DNA of 21,947 nucleotides from an uncultured Collinsella sp. (GTDB taxonomy: Bacteria > Actinomycetota > Coriobacteriia > Coriobacteriales > Coriobacteriaceae). Location of the stretch: NCBI GenBank assembly GCA_902470265.1, contig CABRFW010000006.1, forward strand, positions 1 through 21,947, in the 5' to 3' direction. The translations under genes and the position numbers were made by a program. Positions 21,627 to 21,947 of the stretch are shown here, one piece after another (within the stretch, counting starts at the first letter, position 1; every line of letters begins with the position of its first letter). The notes beneath the pieces are model-generated. The model searched no databases. It was not told the DNA's origin and was given only the letters and a program-made list of their open reading frames with translations.

Positions 21627-21947
21627 ATGACTCGTGTTGCCCGTGCGTTGTCCGAACTCGGCCATTATCACGTCATGCTCAAGGGCTGTGCTGGCCAGCT
21701 GATCTTCGAAGACGATGACGATCGCCTTTATTTTCTCAATCTATTGAACAGACGATTTGCGTCCGCTCATATTCGTCTTCTTGCCTGGTGCCTCATGGAC
21801 AATCATGTTCACCTGCTATTTGATGATCTCGATAATCAGATGAGCGTTGCTATGCATGCGATTGATACGGCATATGCGAAACACTTCAATCAAAAAACCG
21901 GCCGCCGCGGACCGGTGTTCCAGGAACGATTCAAGAGTGTGATCATT
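21627..21947 (+). CDS. REP-associated (Y1/IS200-like) tyrosine transposase, N-terminal part
   Basis: The first 107 residues are visible before the right edge. The pattern is that of the Y1 transposase fold of TnpA-REP/RAYT proteins: HYHVMLKGCAGQLIFEDDDDR (13-33), then the HUH metal site in WCLMDNHVHLLF (H60-V-H62), and GRRGPVFQERFKS (92-104). The catalytic tyrosine is expected beyond the edge. These proteins nick single-stranded DNA at a hairpin and are usually single-copy, domesticated genes rather than active insertion sequences. The ATG at 21627 follows a strong GGAAGGGAGG site. Sequence composition is more AT-rich (AATCTATTG, AATCAAAAAACC) than in the genes upstream, a hint of separate origin. 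No matching left-end element is seen. Confidence 0.85.
   Translation, partial: MTRVARALSELGHYHVMLKGCAGQLIFEDDDDRLYFLNLLNRRFASAHIRLLAWCLMDNHVHLLFDDLDNQMSVAMHAIDTAYAKHFNQKTGRRGPVFQERFKSVII

Noticed and set aside
1..21947. CRISPR array, prophage, toxin-antitoxin pair or defence system
   Set aside because: No regularly spaced repeats, phage genes or recognisable defence domains were found; the only mobile-type gene is the partial Y1 transposase at the right edge.

Overview
The window is 21.9 kb of GC-rich bacterial chromosome. It reads as an actinobacterium of the class Coriobacteriia, most like Collinsella. That assignment is inferred from GC-rich codon use, frequent TTG starts, a bL27 without the Firmicutes leader, a Thermotoga-type DAHP synthase and the housekeeping gene order; no database was searched. 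Nearly every base is explained by ordinary core genes. I see no CRISPR array, prophage, integrase or defence island.

Layout. At the left edge a minus-strand pair encodes DAHP synthase (aroF) and the start of prephenate dehydrogenase (tyrA), an aromatic amino acid operon with a possible attenuator in its leader. Diverging from it is tRNA-Arg(CCG) with a clear promoter and terminator, then a CtpE-like P-type cation ATPase. Next come a zinc-ribbon single-pass membrane protein, a cyclophilin and a TPR single-pass membrane protein. From 7.8 to 17.4 kb runs one apparent operon: mreB-mreC-mreD-mrdA-rodA (the elongasome, which builds the side-wall peptidoglycan), followed without a break by a DUF697-like protein, a B12-binding radical SAM protein and its DUF2344 partner. 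A strong promoter overlapping the end of that operon drives rplU-rpmA (ribosomal proteins bL21 and bL27). A terminator then separates these from obgE-nadD-yqeK-rsfS (ribosome assembly GTPase, NAD synthesis, Ap4A hydrolase, ribosome silencing factor). The right edge holds the start of a Y1/REP-associated tyrosine transposase.

How it fits together. Cell-wall elongation, ribosome assembly and nucleotide or NAD housekeeping genes sit in tightly packed, co-directional operons with gaps of a few bases. The parts least explained by known biology are: the aroF leader, with a possibly leaderless mini-ORF that overlaps both a terminator-like hairpin and the aroF start; the paired zinc-ribbon and TPR membrane proteins; an apparent extra N-terminal membrane helix on PBP2; the DUF697, radical SAM and DUF2344 genes attached to the elongasome operon; and the terminator placed immediately before obgE. 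None is proof of a new system; they are the best leads in an otherwise conventional region.
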